DNA of 64,000 nt from Rhodanobacter sp. DHB23 (GCF_014842975.1 NZ_JACYXK010000027.1:310001-374000), one strand, 5' to 3'. Counted from the stretch's first letter, positions 6,544 through 18,825 are shown. A program made the numbers and translations. Notes: generated by a model not told the origin, from the sequence alone.

Positions 6544-8994
6544 GTGACGCGCAAGCTCCCTCCACGCCGCCTGCTGGCGGTTGCCGCTGCCCTTGCCCTG
6601 GTCGGTGGCCCGGTCGAAGCCGGTCACGCCGGGCAACATCGCGGCACCACGCTGGATGGCAGCGAGCAGGTCTGCCCGCTGGGCACCTTCGTCTGCCCGC
6701 CGCGTCCGTACAGCTACGTGATGTGCCACCCCAATGCGATGCTGGAGTTCTACGACCCCACCCTGAGCAAGGACAGCAGCATCCGCGACACCAGCAAGAC
6801 CTACGTGTCCGCGAAGCACGTGGACAGCGCCGACCAGACCGTCTACCACCTGTCCGGCGACGTGCGCATGGACAGGGCAGATCAACGGCTGCAGGCGGAC
6901 ACGGTTGACTACAACGACGACACCACCGACTACGACGCGCGCGGCAACGTGCGCTACCAGGACTACGCGCAGCTGATGTCCGCCACGCATGCGCGCGGCA
7001 ACGACGCTTCCGGCATCGGCATCGCCGACGACGTGCGCTACCAGATGCTGGATTCGCGCGGCAACGGCGTGGCCCGCCAGGCGCAGGAATTCGACGTCCA
7101 GCACACCCGCTACACGGAGGCCACCTACTCCACCTGCGACGTCGGCAGCCACCTGTGGGAGTTCCGCGGCAAGAGCATCACCGTGGACAAGGAGAACGGC
7201 GTGGGCGTGGCGCGCGACGCCACCTTCCGCGTCGGCAACGTGCCGCTGCTCTACCTGCCGTGGTTCAGCTTCCCGGTGGACAACCGGCGCAAGTCGGGCT
7301 TCCTGTACCCGACCATCGGCCACAGCAGCCGCTCGGGCTTCTTCCTCAGCACGCCATACTACCTGGACCTCGCGCCGAACTACGACGCCACGCTGGATCC
7401 GCGCATCTACACCTCGCGCGGCTTCATGCTGGACAGCGAGTTCCGCTACCTGTTGCCGGGCAGCAACGGCACGATGGACGTGGAGTACCTGCCGAACGAC
7501 CACGGCCCCACCGATCCCGGCACCACCGCCAACACCGCGGGCACGAACCGCTACCGCTACATCATCAAGGACTCCACCCACCTGTGGGGGAGCTGGAACT
7601 TCAGCACCTCGATCGACCGCAGCTCGGACAACAACTTCTTCTACGACTTCGGCAACCAGATGGGTGGCGCGCCGATCTACATCCTCACCTCCACCGCGCA
7701 GGTCGCCGGCGGCGGCAAGTGGGGGGACGCGTGGTGGAACGCCTCGGTGGGCGGCACCGCCTACCAGAACATGAACCCGTTCCTCGACGACGCCTCGCTG
7801 CCCTACCGGGAGTTGCCCTACGGCAATTTCAACATCGACTGGCCGATCAACAACTGGCTGGAATTCGGCATGACCAACCAGTTCGCGGCGTTCCGCAAGC
7901 CGGGCTACGTGGAAGGCAGCCGCGAGGATCTGCAGCCCTACCTGTCCGCCGACTTCGGCACGTCCGCATGGTTCGTGCGCCCGCGCGTGGAATGGCGCTA
8001 CACCGACTACCAGCTCAGCGCCGGCTACCAGCAGTACGGCTACTACGGCCTGCTGGGCAGCGGCACGGCCTCGCCGTTCACGCAGCAGTCGCCCAGCCGC
8101 TCGCTGCCCATCGTCAGCGTGGACAGCGGCCTGGTGTTCGACCGCGACACCTCGCTGTTCGGCCAGGACTACACGCAGACGCTGGAGCCCCGGCTGTATT
8201 ACCTGTACGTGCCGTACCGCAACCAGGACAACCTGCCGCTGTTCGACAGCAGCCTGATGACGTTCGACTACTGGCAGTTGTTCTCCACCAACCAGTTCGC
8301 CGGCGCCGACCGCCAGATGAACGCGAACAACCTCACCGCGGCCATCACCACCCGCCTGCTCGACGACAGCGGCGTGGAGCGGCTGTCGGCCAGCTTCGGC
8401 CAGATCCGCTACTTCACCCCGCAGCAGGTGCAGATGCCGAACAGCGCGAACACCGTGTCGCCGGCCACCGACTGGAGCGGCTCGGCCTACGTGGCCCAGT
8501 TGGACCTGCAGCTCAACGACCGCTGGCGCGCCAGCAGTTCGTACCAGTGGGATCCGCACACCCGCAATACCGACATGGCCATGTTCCAGTTGCAGGGGCG
8601 GCTGGGCCTCGACGGCATCGTCAACTTCGCCTACATCTACCGCACCGGGCTGATGGAACAATACAGCGCCTCGGCGGTCTACCCGCTGTCCGAGCGCTGG
8701 CGCCTGATCGGTGCCTGGACGTACGCGGAACCGGTCAAGGGCGTGGTCAACCCGTTGCGGGGCACGATCGAGGCCGTGGCCGGCGTGCAGTACGACAGTT
8801 GCTGCGTCACCCTGCGACTGGTCGACCGCAGCTACGTGAACCAGGGTTACTACGGCGTCGCCGCTCCCATCACGGGGACGCCGGTCAACCGGCGCGACAA
8901 CGCCATCATGTTCGAAGTGGTCTTCAAGGGCCTCGGCTCCACCAGCAGCCAGATCGACCCACTGCTGCGCCGTGATATTCTCGGCTATCAATGA
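6544..8994 (+). CDS. lptD: LPS-assembly protein LptD
   Basis: This 816-residue outer-membrane protein inserts lipopolysaccharide into the outer leaflet together with LptE. A signal peptide is followed by a cysteine-bearing segment (three Cys within about 20 residues) and then the OstA/LptA-like jellyroll. The long C-terminal part has the alternating aromatic pattern of a beta-barrel. A C-terminal CC pair (D-S-C-C-V-T-L-R-L-V) fits the conserved inter-domain disulfides of LptD. The start is GTG 6544; no Met lies near the signal peptide and the ribosome site is weak. It heads the lptD-surA-pdxA run. Confidence 0.93.
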   Translation: MTRKLPPRRLLAVAAALALVGGPVEAGHAGQHRGTTLDGSEQVCPLGTFVCPPRPYSYVMCHPNAMLEFYDPTLSKDSSIRDTSKTYVSAKHVDSADQTVYHLSGDVRMDRADQRLQADTVDYNDDTTDYDARGNVRYQDYAQLMSATHARGNDASGIGIADDVRYQMLDSRGNGVARQAQEFDVQHTRYTEATYSTCDVGSHLWEFRGKSITVDKENGVGVARDATFRVGNVPLLYLPWFSFPVDNRRKSGFLYPTIGHSSRSGFFLSTPYYLDLAPNYDATLDPRIYTSRGFMLDSEFRYLLPGSNGTMDVEYLPNDHGPTDPGTTANTAGTNRYRYIIKDSTHLWGSWNFSTSIDRSSDNNFFYDFGNQMGGAPIYILTSTAQVAGGGKWGDAWWNASVGGTAYQNMNPFLDDASLPYRELPYGNFNIDWPINNWLEFGMTNQFAAFRKPGYVEGSREDLQPYLSADFGTSAWFVRPRVEWRYTDYQLSAGYQQYGYYGLLGSGTASPFTQQSPSRSLPIVSVDSGLVFDRDTSLFGQDYTQTLEPRLYYLYVPYRNQDNLPLFDSSLMTFDYWQLFSTNQFAGADRQMNANNLTAAITTRLLDDSGVERLSASFGQIRYFTPQQVQMPNSANTVSPATDWSGSAYVAQLDLQLNDRWRASSSYQWDPHTRNTDMAMFQLQGRLGLDGIVNFAYIYRTGLMEQYSASAVYPLSERWRLIGAWTYAEPVKGVVNPLRGTIEAVAGVQYDSCCVTLRLVDRSYVNQGYYGVAAPITGTPVNRRDNAIMFEVVFKGLGSTSSQIDPLLRRDILGYQ

Positions 8995-9025
8995 TCCGCT
9001 GTATTCCTCTCTTGGCTGCTCCCTG

Positions 9026-10393
9026 ATGAAGCGTTTTCTCGCACCGATCCTGTCCATCCTCGTGTTCGCGCTCGCCCTGCCCGCGCAGGCCCAGTTGCTG
9101 CCCAGCGCCGGGACGGGTGCCACCACGTCGCCCAACACGCTGGACCGCATCGTGGCGGTGGTGAACGAGGACGTGATCCTGCAGAGCGAGCTGGACAACG
9201 CGGTGCACTCCGTCCAGCAGCAGTACGCCAGCCAGCCCGGCCAGTTGCCGCCGCTGAACGTGCTGCAGCAGCAGGTGCTGGACCGCCTGATCCTGATGAA
9301 GCTGCAGCTGCAGAAGGCCGACGACCAGGGCGTGCACGTCTCCGACAACCAGGTCGACCAGGCCGTGGCCCAGGTGGCCCAGCAGAACAAGATGACCCCT
9401 GACCAGCTGCGCACCGAGGTCGAGCGCACCGGCCAGGACTTCGGCGCCTTCCGCCAGCAACTGGCCGACCAGCTCACCGTGCAGCAGCTGCACCAGAGTG
9501 TGGTGCACGACTCGGTGTCGGTCACCGACAGCGAGATCGACAACCTGCTCGCCAGCCCCAGCTACAAGGCCGGCGAAGTACACCTGGCGCACATCCAGAT
9601 CAGCATCCCGGGCGGCGCCGATGCCGCCGCCATCCAGGCGGCAGCGGCCAAGGCCGAGGCGGCGATCAACGCGATCAAGGGCGGCATGGACTTCAACGCC
9701 GCGGCGATCCGCTACTCCGACGCGTCCGACGCGCTGGACGGCGGCGACCTCGGCTGGCGCCGCATGGACGAGATCCCGCCGGCCTTCGCCGACACCGTGG
9801 CCAACATGAAGCCCGGCGATGTCAGCTCCGCGCTGCGCGGCCCCACCGGCTTCCACATCCTCAAGCTGGTCGGCCAGCGCGAGCCGTCCAAGCAGATCGT
9901 CACCGAGTACCACGCGCGCCAGATCCTGCTCAAGCCCAGCGAGCTGATGACGGCCGACCAGGTGCAGCAGAAGGCGCAGGATCTGTACGGCCAGATCGTC
10001 AACAAGCACGCGGACTTCGCCAAACTGGCCAAGGACAACTCCAAGGACGACACCACCGCCAACGTAGGCGGCGACATGGGCTGGTTCGCACAGCAGGCCT
10101 GGGGCGCCGCCGTTGCGCAGCAACTCGGCCAGCTGAAGGACAACGAGGTCTCGAAGCCGTTCCAGGCCGGCGACGGCAGCTGGGACATCGTGCAGCTGCT
10201 GGGCACGCGCCAGAGCGACCTCACCAACCAGATGGCGCGCGACCAGGCCCGCCAGGCCATCGGCAACCGCAAGGCCGAGCAGGCTTACGACAGTTTCCTG
10301 CGCGACCTGCGCGCGAACGCCTACATCCAGGTGCTGGTGCCCGAGCTGCGCGACGACACCAACACGCCGGCCGACGCCGGAAAAGCCTCCTAA
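9026..10393 (+). CDS. surA: Periplasmic chaperone and peptidyl-prolyl isomerase SurA
   Basis: This 455-residue chaperone guides outer-membrane proteins such as LptD through the periplasm. The ATG at 9026 begins a clear signal peptide (MKRFLAPILSILVFALALPAQA). An earlier in-frame ATG at 8972 would overlap lptD and place 18 residues in front of the signal. The chaperone N-domain begins with L-D-R-I-V-A-V-V-N-E-D-V-I. Two parvulin domains follow, the first around residues 180-285 (H-L-A-H-I-Q-I) and the second around 295-395 (Y-H-A-R-Q-I-L-L-K). It is 31 nt after lptD. Confidence 0.93.
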   Translation: MKRFLAPILSILVFALALPAQAQLLPSAGTGATTSPNTLDRIVAVVNEDVILQSELDNAVHSVQQQYASQPGQLPPLNVLQQQVLDRLILMKLQLQKADDQGVHVSDNQVDQAVAQVAQQNKMTPDQLRTEVERTGQDFGAFRQQLADQLTVQQLHQSVVHDSVSVTDSEIDNLLASPSYKAGEVHLAHIQISIPGGADAAAIQAAAAKAEAAINAIKGGMDFNAAAIRYSDASDALDGGDLGWRRMDEIPPAFADTVANMKPGDVSSALRGPTGFHILKLVGQREPSKQIVTEYHARQILLKPSELMTADQVQQKAQDLYGQIVNKHADFAKLAKDNSKDDTTANVGGDMGWFAQQAWGAAVAQQLGQLKDNEVSKPFQAGDGSWDIVQLLGTRQSDLTNQMARDQARQAIGNRKAEQAYDSFLRDLRANAYIQVLVPELRDDTNTPADAGKAS

Positions 10394-10404
10394 GAGCCGT
10401 CGGC

Positions 10405-11433
10405 ATGGCGCTCCCGCGGCTCGCCGTCACTGCTGGTGAGCCGGCCGGGGTCGGTCCGGAACTGGTCGCGCGACTGGCCGCCACGCCACTGGCGGCCGAC
10501 CTGGTGGCTGTCACCGACCGCGACCTGCTCGCCCGCGCCGCCGAGCGCTGCGGCTTGCGCATCATCCTGGACGACGACGACGGCTCGCCGCTGGCGCAAC
10601 GCGAACCCGGCCGCCTGCGCGTGCGCCACGTGCCGCTGGGCGCCGGGGAAATCCCCGGCCAGCCCGACCCGCGCAACGCGCGCCACGTACTCGCCACCCT
10701 GGCCGAGGCCGCCGACGGCTGCATGGCCGGCCGCTACGCCGCCGTGGTTACCGCGCCGCTGCAGAAGTCCGCGATCAACGAGGCCGGCATCCGCTTCAGC
10801 GGCCACACCGAGTTCTTCGCCGAGCGTGCCCATGCCGACGTGGTGATGATGCTGGCCAGCCCCGAGCTGCGCGTGGCGCTGGCCACCACGCACCTGCCGC
10901 TGGGCGCAGTGCCGGCCGCCATCACGCGCGAATCGCTGGCACGCACGCTGCGCATCGTCCACGCGGAACTGCGCACGAAGTTCGGCATCGCCGCGCCGCG
11001 CATCGCCGTGCTGGGCCTCAACCCGCATGCGGGCGAGGGCGGCCACCTCGGCCGCGAGGAACTGGACACCATCATCCCGCTGCTGGACGCGCTGCGCGCC
11101 GAAGGCATGCAACTGCTCGGCCCGCTGCCCGCCGACACCGCCTTCGTGCCCGCCCAGCGCGCGCACTACGACGCGGTGCTGGCGATGTACCACGACCAGG
11201 CCCTGCCGGTGCTCAAGAGCGAAGCCTTCGACCGCACCGTCAACCTCACCCTCGGCCTGCCCTTCATCCGCACCTCGGTCGACCACGGCACCGCGCTCGA
11301 CCTCGCCGGCAGCGGCCGCGCCGATCCCGCCAGCCTGATCGCCGCCGCGGGGATGGCCATGAATCTCGCCGCTCAGCCTTGCAATCTCCAGGCAAGGGCC
11401 ACTTCCGCCTCGAAGCAAATCATTTTGGATTGA
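10405..11433 (+). CDS. pdxA: 4-hydroxythreonine-4-phosphate dehydrogenase
   Basis: PdxA oxidises 4-phosphohydroxy-L-threonine in pyridoxal phosphate synthesis and binds a divalent metal. The metal-binding histidines appear in S-G-H-T-E, L-N-P-H-A-G-E-G-G and Y-H-D-Q-A-L-P. The N-terminal V-T-A-G-E-P-A-G-V-G-P-E is typical. The 342-residue length is slightly above average: the last 20 residues or so, after G-M-A-M-N-L-A, do not look like PdxA. The downstream neighbour is an unrelated AT-richer gene instead of rsmA, so the tail may have been created by an insertion at the gene end. Confidence 0.92.
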   Translation: MALPRLAVTAGEPAGVGPELVARLAATPLAADLVAVTDRDLLARAAERCGLRIILDDDDGSPLAQREPGRLRVRHVPLGAGEIPGQPDPRNARHVLATLAEAADGCMAGRYAAVVTAPLQKSAINEAGIRFSGHTEFFAERAHADVVMMLASPELRVALATTHLPLGAVPAAITRESLARTLRIVHAELRTKFGIAAPRIAVLGLNPHAGEGGHLGREELDTIIPLLDALRAEGMQLLGPLPADTAFVPAQRAHYDAVLAMYHDQALPVLKSEAFDRTVNLTLGLPFIRTSVDHGTALDLAGSGRADPASLIAAAGMAMNLAAQPCNLQARATSASKQIILD

Positions 11434-11479
11434 TCGGCGAAATCATTTTCAGCTGGATCACGCCACGCATGGAGTGAGT

Positions 11480-12295
11480 ATGGAAACCGTCTGTCAGGCT
11501 TGTGGTTACCAACGGAAACCGACCGATCAGGCGCCTGACTGGGAATGCCCCGCATGCGGCAAGGCGTATTCGAAAACATCACATGGCTCACCGGCATCAC
11601 TGCCGGTCAAGGCGCAGAACTCCTCACCCGATCCTGATAACCCTCACGTCGGCGAGGGTGCTTGCGCGAATTATCTAGCGACGCACTACTGCTTGCCGCA
11701 AACATACCGTGACGCTTTTCTGCGGCGAGTGGTGATTCCGGTACTTGCGACGACAGCCATGCTCACCATGATCGTGCTGCTCACTGCCGTATTTTTGGGG
11801 CCAGTCAAGCGGCAGGGATTATCAATTGGCTGGTTGATCTTCCCCTTCGATGGTCTCGCGTTGTTGGTGGTGTGCTACGTAGCCAGCATGATCTGGCGGA
11901 GCATGACCATTCGCGCCGATTCGATCGAGATCGTGCAAGCATCTTCGACACGAGTGATCCGCGCCGTGGACGTGCTCGGCTATGCAACCGATTATGTGCA
12001 TGCTGGCCGTTCCTCCGGTTGGAGATATGCCTTTGTTTGTCGCCAATATGGCCAACCAGAGGAACGTATGTATTTTGTGCTCGGGCCGGACAACTTGAAG
12101 GATCCACGCTTGCTCGGCCTATTCCGAGCCATGCACAACTATGGAAATTCGAGCCTTGACAAACTGCTGGGCGAAGTAATGAGTGGCGAACAACGCAAGT
12201 CGGATCAATTTATCGCAGGGATGCTTTTTCTGATTGACCTCTATATGACGTGGAGCTTCTGGCCACTGATCTGCACCATGCTCAGAAAAATGTGA
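11480..12295 (+). CDS. Zinc-ribbon membrane protein of unknown function (paralog A)
   Basis: The protein has 271 residues. An N-terminal zinc ribbon (C-x2-C at residues 5-8, C-x2-C at 25-28) ends near residue 37. Two membrane helices follow at roughly 85-110 and 115-135, then a soluble region that may have a PH-like fold, and a last hydrophobic helix near the C-terminus. The first 37 residues are almost identical to those of the protein at 61814, while the rest is unrelated. I chose ATG 11480 (GGAG 6 nt before it) over GTG 11474. The gene is AT-richer than its neighbours and splits the usual pdxA-rsmA pair. I do not recognise its function. Confidence 0.8.
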   Translation: METVCQACGYQRKPTDQAPDWECPACGKAYSKTSHGSPASLPVKAQNSSPDPDNPHVGEGACANYLATHYCLPQTYRDAFLRRVVIPVLATTAMLTMIVLLTAVFLGPVKRQGLSIGWLIFPFDGLALLVVCYVASMIWRSMTIRADSIEIVQASSTRVIRAVDVLGYATDYVHAGRSSGWRYAFVCRQYGQPEERMYFVLGPDNLKDPRLLGLFRAMHNYGNSSLDKLLGEVMSGEQRKSDQFIAGMLFLIDLYMTWSFWPLICTMLRKM

Positions 12296-12343
12296 GATGG
12301 ACGCACTACCAGCATCCGCAACATCGGGAAATCTGTCCTTGCC

Positions 12344-13141
12344 ATGAACCACGCCCCCGCCCGCCCCAAGAAAAGCTTCGGCCAGCACTTCCTGCACGAC
12401 CGTCGCTACATCGACGACATCGTGCGCGCCATCGCACCGCGCCCCGGTGACTTCCTGGTGGAGATCGGCCCCGGCGAAGGCGCGCTCACCCTGCCGCTGC
12501 TGGCCGCGGCCCGCTCGCTCACCGCGATCGAGCTGGACACCGACCTGATCCCCGCCCTGAAGGAACGCGCGGCCAGCGTGGGCGAGCTCGCGGTGATCCA
12601 CGCCGACGTGCTCAAGGTGGACTTCGCCGCGCTGGCGCATCGCCACGGCGTGGAGCGCCTGCGCATCGCCGGCAACCTGCCCTACTACATCTCCAGCCCG
12701 ATCCTGTTCCACTGCGTCGAGCACGCGTCCGCCATCGAGGACATGCACTTCATGCTGCAGAAGGAAGTGGTCGACCGCATGGCCGCCGAACCCGGCAGCA
12801 AGGTATACGGACGCCTGTCGGTGATGTTGCAGCTGGCCTGCCGCGTGCTGCCGTTGTTCGAGGTGCCGCCGGAAGCGTTCCGGCCGCCGCCGAAGGTGGA
12901 CTCGGCCGTGGTGCGCCTGGTGCCGCTGGCGCCGCACGAGCGCCACGACGCCGCCCCCGCGCTGCTGCACGACGTGGTGAAGGCCGCCTTCGGCCAGCGC
13001 CGCAAGACGCTGGCCAATGCGCTCAGGCAACTGCTCGACAGCGACGCCATCCGCGAAGCCGACGTGGACCCCAGGGCCCGCGCCGAGACGCTCGCCCCCG
13101 GGGATTTCGTGCGGCTGGCGAAGCGGCTCGCCGCGCGCTGA
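12344..13141 (+). CDS. rsmA: 16S rRNA dimethyladenosine transferase
   Basis: This 265-residue methyltransferase (KsgA) dimethylates A1518 and A1519 of 16S rRNA late in small-subunit assembly. The N-terminal F-G-Q-H-F-L-H-D, the SAM motif [10 protein letters not shown] and the catalytic N-L-P-Y are all present. The C-terminal domain contains [11 protein letters not shown]. It is followed by apaG and apaH in the same direction, the standard order in Gammaproteobacteria. Confidence 0.95.
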   Translation: MNHAPARPKKSFGQHFLHDRRYIDDIVRAIAPRPGDFLVEIGPGEGALTLPLLAAARSLTAIELDTDLIPALKERAASVGELAVIHADVLKVDFAALAHRHGVERLRIAGNLPYYISSPILFHCVEHASAIEDMHFMLQKEVVDRMAAEPGSKVYGRLSVMLQLACRVLPLFEVPPEAFRPPPKVDSAVVRLVPLAPHERHDAAPALLHDVVKAAFGQRRKTLANALRQLLDSDAIREADVDPRARAETLAPGDFVRLAKRLAAR

Positions 13142-13191
13142 CCTCGCCCGCGACGCTGCGCCGGGGGGGCGTTCACCCGTACAATCGGCAG

Positions 13192-13575
13192 ATGAGCGAA
13201 AACAATCCCTACACGATCGACGTGCAGGTCAGCACCCGTTTCGTCCCCGACCAGTCGCGCCCCGACGACAACCGCTACGCGTTTGCCTACACCATCACCC
13301 TGCGCAACACCGGCAAGGTGCCCGCGCAGCTGATGGCGCGGCACTGGGTCATCACCGATGCCAACGGCAAGGTGGAGGAAGTGCGCGGCGACGGCGTGGT
13401 CGGCGAGCAGCCGTGGATGCGCCCGGGCGACGATTACGAGTACACCTCCGGCGCCGTGCTGGAAACGCCGGTGGGCATCATGGGCGGCAGCTACCAGATG
13501 CTGGCCGACGACGGCACCCGCTTCGACGCGACCATCCCGCCGTTCACGCTCGCCATTCCACGCACCTTGCATTGA
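13192..13575 (+). CDS. apaG: Co2+/Mg2+ efflux-associated protein ApaG
   Basis: This 127-residue single-domain beta-sandwich protein has full family length. The pattern [16 protein letters not shown] and G-S-Y-Q-M-L is typical of ApaG. Loss of ApaG is known to alter cobalt resistance in enteric bacteria, but its molecular role is not settled. It sits between rsmA and apaH, 12 nt before the latter, and probably shares their transcript. Confidence 0.93.
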   Translation: MSENNPYTIDVQVSTRFVPDQSRPDDNRYAFAYTITLRNTGKVPAQLMARHWVITDANGKVEEVRGDGVVGEQPWMRPGDDYEYTSGAVLETPVGIMGGSYQMLADDGTRFDATIPPFTLAIPRTLH

Positions 13576-13587
13576 CGGCGGCACAGG

Positions 13588-14436
13588 ATGGCCACTTATG
13601 CGATCGGCGACGTGCAGGGCTGCTACCCGGAACTGCAGCGCCTGCTCGACAAGCTGCGTTTCGACCCGGCGGCGGACAAGCTGTGGTTCTGCGGCGACCT
13701 GGTGAACCGCGGCGGCGAGTCGCTGGCCACGCTGCGGCTGATCCACGGCCTGCGCGGGCACTGCATCGTCACCCTGGGCAACCATGACCTCAGCCTGCTG
13801 GCGATCGCGCTGCGCAAGCCCGAGGCGCAGGCCAAGGTGAACCCCGAATTGCGCGAGGTGCTGTTCGCCGACGACGCGCCGGTACTGTTCGAGTGGCTGC
13901 GCGCGCAGAAGCTGCTGCACCACGACGAGCAACTGGGATGGACGATGATCCATGCCGGCCTCGCGCCCGCCTGGACGCTGCGCCAGGCGCAGAAGGCCGC
14001 GCAGGACGTGGAGCACGAACTCGCCAGCCCGCGCCACCCGCGCATCCTGCGCAACCTGTTCGGCAACCGCCCGGCCGGCTGGTCGAGCCGGCTGCAGGGG
14101 CTGGACCGCCATCGCGCCACCATCAACCTGCTGACCCGCATGCGCTACTGCGACGTCAACGGCCGCATCGACTTCGAGGCCAAGGACATCCCCGGCACGC
14201 AGCGGCCCGGGCTGTACCCGTGGTTCGAGGTTCCCGGCATGCGCCGGCGCGAGACGCGCATCGTCTGCGGCCACTGGTCCGCGCTCGGCCGCTTCGCCGG
14301 CCTCGGCGTGTACGCCATCGACACCGGCTGCGTGTGGGGCGGCCAGCTCACCGCGCTGCGGCTGGATGGCGAGGAGCCGCAATACGTCGCCGTCGCCGCC
14401 GAACCGCACCGCAAGCGCGTGCCCGGCGCGGATTGA
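13588..14436 (+). CDS. apaH: Symmetrical bis(5'-nucleosyl)-tetraphosphatase
   Basis: This 282-residue metallophosphatase splits Ap4A into two ADP. Known roles include removal of the stress nucleotide and decapping of Np4-capped RNA. The metal-binding motifs G-D-V-Q-G-C, G-D-L-V-N-R-G and G-N-H-D are in order in the first 70 residues. A late C-G-H-W and D-T-G-C complete the phosphatase fold. It is the last gene of the lptD to apaH run; a methyltransferase gene follows 46 nt later. Confidence 0.95.
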   Translation: MATYAIGDVQGCYPELQRLLDKLRFDPAADKLWFCGDLVNRGGESLATLRLIHGLRGHCIVTLGNHDLSLLAIALRKPEAQAKVNPELREVLFADDAPVLFEWLRAQKLLHHDEQLGWTMIHAGLAPAWTLRQAQKAAQDVEHELASPRHPRILRNLFGNRPAGWSSRLQGLDRHRATINLLTRMRYCDVNGRIDFEAKDIPGTQRPGLYPWFEVPGMRRRETRIVCGHWSALGRFAGLGVYAIDTGCVWGGQLTALRLDGEEPQYVAVAAEPHRKRVPGAD

Positions 14437-14482
14437 CCGCGCGTGCTAGCGTGACCGCTCCCCGCCCGCAGGAGCCAACGCG

Positions 14483-15259
14483 ATGGAACACCAGGGTGCC
14501 GTCGTCCGGCAGTTCGGATCGCAGGCACAGGCCTACCTGAGCAGCAGCGTGCATGCGCAGGGCCGCGACCTAGGCCAACTCGCCGAACTTGCCGCCCGCG
14601 TGGCCGCCGGCGCAAGCGCACTCGACCTCGGCTGCGGCGCCGGCCACGCCAGCTTCGCGCTGGCGCCGCACGTCGCCGAGGTGGTGGCCTACGACCTCTC
14701 GCACGACATGCTGGCCGTGGTGGCGCAGGCCGCCGCGACGCGCGGCCTGGCGTCGCTGCGCGTGCAGCAAGGCCCAGCCGAGCGACTGCCGTTCGCCGAC
14801 GGCAGCTTCGCCCTCGTCGCCAGCCGCTACAGCGCCCACCACTGGAGCGACGTGGGTGCAGCGCTGCGCGAAGCCGCGCGCGTGCTTGCCCCCGGCGGCA
14901 CGTTGTGCCTGATCGACGTGGTGGGTCCGCAAGGCCCGCATGCGCCGCTGCTGGACAGCCACTTGCAGGCGCTGGAGCTGTTGCGCGACACGTCGCACGT
15001 GCGCGACTACAGCCGCCTCGAATGGCGCGCCATGCTCGCCGGCGCCGGCCTCGCGCTGCAGGACGAGCACGACTGGCGGCTGGACATCGGCTTCTCCAGC
15101 TGGCTTGCGCGCATGCGCACCCCGCCGGCGCTGGAAGCAGCGATCCGGCAATTGCTCGCGCATGCGCCCGACGAGGTGCTCGCCCATTACCAGGTCGATC
15201 CGGCGACGCTGGACTTCAGGCTCGAATCGGCGATGTTCGTGGCGCAACGGATCGGCTGA
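14483..15259 (+). CDS. Class I SAM-dependent methyltransferase (UbiE/YcgJ-like)
   Basis: The protein has 258 residues with the methyltransferase_11 pattern. Motif I, L-D-L-G-C-G-A-G-H, is at about residues 48-56. Motif II is near V-A-Y-D-L-S. The P-F-A-D-G-S-F-A-L-V acidic loop and A-R-V-L-A-P-G-G are also present. No substrate-specific feature is visible; relatives methylate small molecules such as quinone precursors. The gene is convergent with secA and separated from it by a shared hairpin terminator. Confidence 0.85.
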   Translation: MEHQGAVVRQFGSQAQAYLSSSVHAQGRDLGQLAELAARVAAGASALDLGCGAGHASFALAPHVAEVVAYDLSHDMLAVVAQAAATRGLASLRVQQGPAERLPFADGSFALVASRYSAHHWSDVGAALREAARVLAPGGTLCLIDVVGPQGPHAPLLDSHLQALELLRDTSHVRDYSRLEWRAMLAGAGLALQDEHDWRLDIGFSSWLARMRTPPALEAAIRQLLAHAPDEVLAHYQVDPATLDFRLESAMFVAQRIG

Positions 15260-15274
15260 TCCAGCGCCAGCCGC

Positions 15275-15308
15275 AAAAGGAAACGGCCGGGTCACCCCGG
15301 CCGTTTCC
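15275..15308 (-). terminator. Intrinsic terminator of secA
   Basis: A GC-rich 13-bp stem (GGAAACGGCCGGG with CCCGGCCGTTTCC) has a short loop at 15279-15308. Read on the reverse strand it is followed by TTTT, so it suits secA, whose stop is at 15328. It also lies 20 nt after the stop of the forward methyltransferase gene and may work for both. Confidence 0.8.
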
Positions 15309-15327
15309 TCCATTCATGCCTTCAAGC

Positions 15328-18051
<2,724 letters not shown>

Positions 18052-18232
18052 CGATCTTCCGGATGACGTGGACAAAAGGCCGCGGCTGGGCGCAAGCCAA
18101 ACGGGCATGTTACTACACGGGCCCGGACGGCATGCAGGACGGTCGTCCCGGCATGGCGGCGGCGACAGGCGGATTCAAGGTCGACGGGCGGGTATCATCG
18201 GCGCATCACCCCCACCCTGGAACCATCGGTCC

Positions 18233-18676
18233 ATGTCCCGCGCCGCCCCCTCCCGCGGCCCGCAGGCCCTAGGTGCTTGCGGATCGTTCGCCAGCCTCGC
18301 CAACCGGGCGGCCGCGCTGGATGCGATGGACCGTGCGCTGCGCCAGACCCTGCCGATGCCGCTGCGCGACGAGGTGCGTTTCGCCAACCTGCGTGGCGGG
18401 CGCCTGCTGTTCCTCGCCAGCTCGCCGGCCTGGGCCACGCGGCTGCGCCTGTTGCAGGCGCAGATTCTTGCCGCGGCACGCAGCCTCGACATCCGCGCCG
18501 AGACCATCGGCATCAAGGTAAGCCCGCTGCCGCAGATCGCGCTCGAACCCGAACGCACGCGGACCTTGTCGCCCGCGGCGGCCAGCCACTTGCGCGCCGC
18601 AGCCGCGGCCGCGGTGGATCCCGAGTGGAAGGAGCTGTTCGGCAAGTTGGCCGGACTGGCCGGGCCTGGCGAGTGA
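18233..18676 (+). CDS. dciA: DciA-like (DUF721) replicative helicase loader
   Basis: The protein has 147 residues and a DUF721-type N-terminal domain (L-R-D-E-V-R-F-A-N-L-R-G-G-R-L-L-F-L-A-S-S-P-A-W-A-T-R-L is the typical core, written here as its landmark residues). DciA loads the DnaB helicase in bacteria that lack DnaC/DnaI loaders. The position beside secA and lpxC is the common one in Gammaproteobacteria. A TATCAT -10-like box lies at 18193-18198 without a convincing -35. The long upstream in-frame extension lies antisense to secA and was not used. Confidence 0.8.
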   Translation: MSRAAPSRGPQALGACGSFASLANRAAALDAMDRALRQTLPMPLRDEVRFANLRGGRLLFLASSPAWATRLRLLQAQILAAARSLDIRAETIGIKVSPLPQIALEPERTRTLSPAAASHLRAAAAAAVDPEWKELFGKLAGLAGPGE

Positions 18677-18680
18677 TTTT

Positions 18681-18730
18681 GCGACGATCCTGATCGCGAG
18701 GATCAGACGGGCGGCCATCCAAGACCGCAC
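18681..18730 (-). repeat. Double-hairpin GGA-loop repeat, copy 4
   Basis: Read on the reverse strand, the element begins GTGCGGTC, has the loop TTGGAT closed by GGCCGC, then a linker and a second hairpin whose loop contains AGGA. It is the most diverged copy: both stems keep pairing through G-T pairs. It lies between the convergent dciA and lpxC genes, beyond the lpxC terminator. Confidence 0.65.
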
Positions 18731-18754
18731 TCTTCAGGCAAACGCCCCCGAGAC

Positions 18755-18788
18755 AAAAAAAGCCGCCGCATCGTTGGATGCGGCGGCT
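18755..18788 (-). terminator. Intrinsic terminator of lpxC
   Basis: A perfect 12-bp stem (AGCCGCCGCATC) with loop GTTG lies at 18761-18788. On the reverse strand it is followed by a run of six T, a textbook terminator 38 nt after the lpxC stop. The forward side also has a T-rich tail (TTGTTTCTT), so it may act in both directions. Confidence 0.88.
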
Positions 18789-18825
18789 CTTGTTTCTTGC
18801 CTGCTGATCGTTGCGGTGCGCGCGA

